Under the pieces are notes generated by a model that saw only the letters and a program-made list of their open reading frames with translations, made no database searches and was not told where the DNA came from. Shown here piece after piece: positions 62,309 to 64,000 of a stretch of DNA of 64,000 nucleotides (the first letter of the stretch is position 1; each line of letters begins with the position of its first letter). This DNA is from Kitasatospora cineracea (GTDB taxonomy: Bacteria; Actinomycetota; Actinomycetes; Streptomycetales; Streptomycetaceae): positions 434,001 to 498,000 of the forward strand of contig NZ_RJVJ01000002.1 in NCBI RefSeq assembly GCF_003751605.1, given 5' to 3'. The translations under genes were made by a program, and so were the position numbers.

Positions 62309-63606
62309 GTGGCAGACGCCCCGCCCACCCCGCTGTACCGCAACCCCGACTACCAGCGCCTGTGGCTGGCCCACGCGCTGTCCGCGTTCGGCTCGCAGGC
62401 GACGTACATCGCGCTGCCGCTGGTCCTGCTGGCGGCCACCCACTCGATCACCGACTTCGGGCTGGTCACCTTCGCCGAGATCGTCTCCTCGCTGTTCGCC
62501 AGCTTCCCGGCCGGGGTGCTGGTCGACCGGCTGCGCCGCCGCACCGTGCTGCTCTGCTGCGACCTGGGCCGGGCCGCGGCCTTCGCGCTGTTCGCGCTGG
62601 CGGTGCTCGCCGACCGGGTGAACCTGCCGCTCGCGGTGGGCCTCGCGGTGCTGAACAGCCTGCTCAGCGCCCCGTTCGGGCCGGCCGCCTCGGCGGCGCT
62701 GCGGCACGTGGTGCCGCGCGCCCAGCTGACCACGGCGGTGTCGATGGCGCAGGCCAGGTCGGCGGTGGCGACCCTGGTCGGGCCGATGCTGGGCGCCGCG
62801 CTGTACGCCGTCACGCCGGTGCTGCCGTTCGTGGTCGACGCCGCCTCGTTCGCCGCGTCCGCGCTGTGCGTGCTGTCCGTGCGGCTGCCGAAGGAGGCAC
62901 CGGGTGCGGGGCGGCCGAAGGCCGAACGTCCGCCGTTCCTGCGGGACTTGACCACGGGGCTGGTGGAGGTGCGGCGCAGCGCGTTCCTGCGGTACACGCT
63001 GGTGAACGCGGCGCTGGTGAACTTCGTGTTCAGCGGGATCGTGGTGGTGCTGGTCGCGCAGGGCGCGCAGGCCGGGTCCGGCGGCAGCTACCACAACGGG
63101 CTGATCATCGCCATGTCCGGCGCGGGCAACCTGATCGGCGCGGTGTTCTCGGCCCGGGCCGGGCGGACCCTGGCCCGCGCACCCTGGTGCTGGCGGTCTG
63201 CTGGAGCACCGCGCTGCTGACCCCGCTGCTCGCGCTCGACCACGGGGTGCTGTTCACGGCGCTGGTGATCGGCCTGTGCGGGCTGACCTCGCCGGCCGCG
63301 AACGCGGTGATCTCCGCGGCCCGGCTGCACTCCGTCCCGGACCACCTGCTGGGCCGGGTGCAGACGGCGTGCGGGATCGCGCCCGCGCTGTTCGTCCCGT
63401 TCGGCCCGCTGGTCAGCGGCGCGCTGCTGGACCGCTTCGCGGCGTCCACCGTGCTGCTGCTGAACGCGGGCGTGCTGCTCGTCCTGGCCCTCTACAGCAC
63501 CGCCAGCGGCGGCCTGCGCCGGATCCCGGACCTGCGCGGGCCCCGGGCGGCGGCCCCGGCGGCGAAGGGCCGGCCGGTGGAGCCGCGCCCGGTCGCCAAC
63601 ACCTGA
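62309..63606 (+). pseudogene. MFS exporter with a -1 frame disruption near 63180
   Basis: GTG start with GGGAGG upstream. The first frame (about 290 aa, helices 1-8: NPDYQRLWLAHALSAFGSQATY, GVLVDRLRRRTVLLC) runs out at 63220. The rest (TLVLAVCWSTALLTPLLALDHG to the end at 63606) continues in the preceding frame. One extra base around 63176-63182, in a run such as GCCCGCGC, would restore a normal 430-residue, 12-helix transporter (LAR-x-TLVLAV). Either a sequencing error or a real single-base deletion. Presumed exporter of the lanthipeptides, since no ABC transporter is present. Confidence 0.85.
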
Positions 63607-63616
63607 ACGGGGGCCG

Positions 63617-64000
63617 TCAGAGCGCGGCGCTGCCGGAGGCCAGGCGGACGGCCGAGAGCGGGACGAAACCGCCGCTGCCGCCGCCGGTGTCCGGTTCGCC
63701 GAGGCGGCGCAGCATGGTGACGGCGATCCGCTGCGCCTGGGCCTTGGCGCGTTCGGTGACCGGCCCGGCGTGCCGGCCGTCGAGGGTGGCGCGCCAGAGC
63801 TGGACCCAGCGGCCGAAGTGCGCGGCGGTGAGCGGGGCCGCGGCGTGCAGGGCGGCGTGCGGGGCGAGCGCGTTGCCCCGGTAGGAGGCGGTGCGCAGCA
63901 GGGCGCTCTCCCAGAAGTCGGTGATCCGCGGGAGGTGCGCCTCGAGGTCGAGGCGGGCGATCCCGGTGAAGTACGGGCCGATCAGCGGGTCGGCGAAGGC
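63617..64000 (-). CDS. Truncated haemoglobin, group III-like (partial, 5' end outside window)
   Basis: The last 127 residues are visible. DPLIGPYFTGIARLDLEAHLPRITDFWESALLRTASYRGNAL and HFGRWVQLWRATLDGRHAG match the group III globin pattern with the proximal His in ALAPHAALH or HFGRW. Ends GSAAL. Oxygen or nitric oxide binding in relatives. It converges with the MFS gene, so it is not part of the lanthipeptide operon. The N-terminus lies beyond 64000. Confidence 0.85.
   Translation of the reverse strand, partial: AFADPLIGPYFTGIARLDLEAHLPRITDFWESALLRTASYRGNALAPHAALHAAAPLTAAHFGRWVQLWRATLDGRHAGPVTERAKAQAQRIAVTMLRRLGEPDTGGGSGGFVPLSAVRLASGSAAL

Overview
High-GC actinobacterial chromosome segment, almost certainly Streptomycetaceae (Streptomyces or Kitasatospora). 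The evidence is the GC-saturated third codon positions, frequent GTG (and some TTG) starts, an RNase Sa homologue, a class III lanthipeptide locus, AfsR/SARP-type regulation and IclR-controlled allantoin catabolism. I saw no rRNA, tRNA, CRISPR array or prophage. The only clear mobile element is a TnpB-encoding IS200/IS605-type insertion.

Layout. (1) 40-2202: HelR/HelD-type helicase with a rifamycin-associated-element-like inverted repeat upstream. (2) 2455-10600, minus strand: one long nitrogen operon in the order urea transporter, ureA, a CbiX-like protein with a His-rich tail, ureB, ureC, ureF, ureG, ureD, ammonium transporter. (3) 10770-17719: two CrcB fluoride channel subunits, a small unknown gene, AraC regulator, TPR protein, GNAT, IclR regulator, catalase. 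(4) 17825-36713: purine and allantoin catabolism. Allantoicase, allantoinase, glycerate 2-kinase, tartronate semialdehyde reductase and hydroxypyruvate isomerase are on the minus strand. OHCU decarboxylase, HIU hydrolase, uricase, an NCS2 purine permease and 8-oxoguanine deaminase are on the plus strand. Malate synthase, an allophanate-hydrolase-like protein and an AllR-like IclR regulator follow; an MFS/ArsR-like pair sits in between. (5) 36739-46435: accessory and secreted functions, namely a possible type VII/SUKH-like fusion, a DUF11-like secreted protein, GH16 glucanase, lipase-like hydrolase, RNase Sa homologue, MoaF-like protein, membrane esterase, an SDR/TetR pair and a universal stress protein. 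(6) 46584-51647: aspartate 4-decarboxylase with two tandem AspT-family antiporters. (7) 51702-57902: DUF488, MMPL exporter and a large SARP-AAA-TPR regulator. (8) 58297-63606: class III lanthipeptide locus with two small peptide genes, a LanKC synthetase, four tandem precursor genes and an MFS exporter that is frameshifted as given. (9) A group III-like truncated haemoglobin runs off the right end.

How it works together. 8-Oxoguanine, urate and related purines are imported and degraded through urate, HIU, OHCU and allantoin to ureidoglycolate, urea and glyoxylate. Urease makes ammonia from urea. Glyoxylate enters central metabolism through malate synthase or the glycerate route. Five copies of a TCAAC-N5-GTTGA-like element sit at or near the allantoinase, uricase-operon, malate synthase/IclR and (displaced) hydroxypyruvate isomerase promoters, which points to an AllR regulon. 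The IS element has landed at the hydroxypyruvate isomerase start codon and separates that operon from its putative operator. The strongest candidate for a new system is the lanthipeptide locus: four precursors of two alternating core types, each with a Ser-x2-Ser-x2-Cys labionin-type motif and an acidic tail.
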